Under the pieces are notes generated by a model. The model was given only the letters and a program-made list of their open reading frames with translations, was not told the DNA's origin and searched no databases. A program made the position numbers and the translations under genes. A stretch of 51,554 nucleotides of DNA from Gammaproteobacteria bacterium (GTDB lineage: Bacteria > Pseudomonadota > Gammaproteobacteria > Enterobacterales > Neiellaceae). The stretch covers positions 1 through 51,554 of the forward strand of contig JAFOOX010000003.1 of the NCBI GenBank assembly GCA_017425245.1, read 5' to 3'. Shown here in pieces: positions 51,414 through 51,554 of this stretch (positions within the stretch are counted from its first letter, which is position 1; every line of letters begins with the position of its first letter).

Positions 51414-51554
51414 CCGTCATTCCGCACCTAGTTTCGAGAATACTTTATGTGACGAATGTCACGTGACCAAGAGACCGATAAATTACTTCCTGACACCAAT
51501 GGTGTCTTGCATTAGTGTTGCTCGGTTAAGTTGCCAAGGTATGAACAGATCACA
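51414..51554. other. Region upstream of the last cassette gene
   Basis: 141 bp to the window end without a gene. It holds two inverted repeats, GTGAC-GAAT-GTCAC (51448-51461) and GACACCA-A-TGGTGTC (51492-51506). On the minus strand TTGGTC, 17 bp, TAAAGT could be a weak promoter (about 51475-51445) for the cassette genes. An attI or integrase would be expected to the right, beyond the window. Confidence 0.4.

Noticed and set aside
49115..51554. Integron integrase within the window
   Set aside because: No tyrosine-recombinase motifs are seen in any frame; only attC sites and cargo are present.

Overview
The window is a GC-rich, protein-dense chromosomal segment of a gammaproteobacterium. Its gene content (unlinked gspAB of the ExeAB type, prfB-lysS, yibIH, deoCBD, nsrR, tcdA, GH13 alpha-amylase, several c-di-GMP proteins) most resembles Aeromonadales. 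That placement is an inference from gene content; no rRNA or tRNA gene was seen. About 47 kb of ordinary chromosomal genes (about 1.7-48.5 kb) is bounded on both sides by lower-GC, integron-type gene cassettes.

Left edge (1-1.1 kb, minus strand): one complete gene cassette (DUF4145 protein plus attC) and a second cassette interrupted by an ISAs1-like insertion sequence whose right end is in the window. Right edge (49.1-51.5 kb, minus strand): three cassette genes (multispanning membrane protein, secreted or anchored HEXXH metalloprotease-like protein, DUF6602 PD-(D/E)XK-like protein) with two good attC sites. No integrase is visible.

Core, left to right: lysC (aspartokinase); uup (ABC-F); a CHASE4-like/PAS/GGDEF diguanylate cyclase; ldhA; a methyl-accepting chemotaxis protein; a tandemly duplicated unit of outer-membrane porin plus small phosphate-binding-like periplasmic protein; a HIT protein; yibH/yibI; yciA; a secreted alpha-amylase; lysS-prfB; an HD-GYP-like protein; a yaiI/patatin operon; a DCC-family protein; a POT peptide transporter; DUF2061 and DUF4250 small proteins facing nsrR; a remnant region; an isoprenylcysteine-methyltransferase-like gene with a second HD-GYP gene; the deoC-deoB-deoD nucleoside catabolism operon (no deoA); tcdA; a collapsed PAS/HD-GYP pseudogene; a giant cyclic beta-1,2-glucan synthase (ndvB-like); gspA-gspB; cca; and a small hypothetical gene.

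The most unusual content is non-coding. Four copies (1.2-1.5 kb +, 3.4-3.7 kb -, 3.7-4.0 kb +, 48.7-48.95 kb -) of a roughly 240-280 bp element share short conserved single-stranded motifs, while most of their hairpin stems differ in sequence but still pair. This is the signature of a conserved structured RNA or structured DNA. The first three are followed by arrays of tiny hairpins with a GCA triloop and interchangeable stems; in the fourth the downstream tract is mixed with C-rich palindromes. I do not recognise this family. Two copies sit directly beside the two cassette segments.
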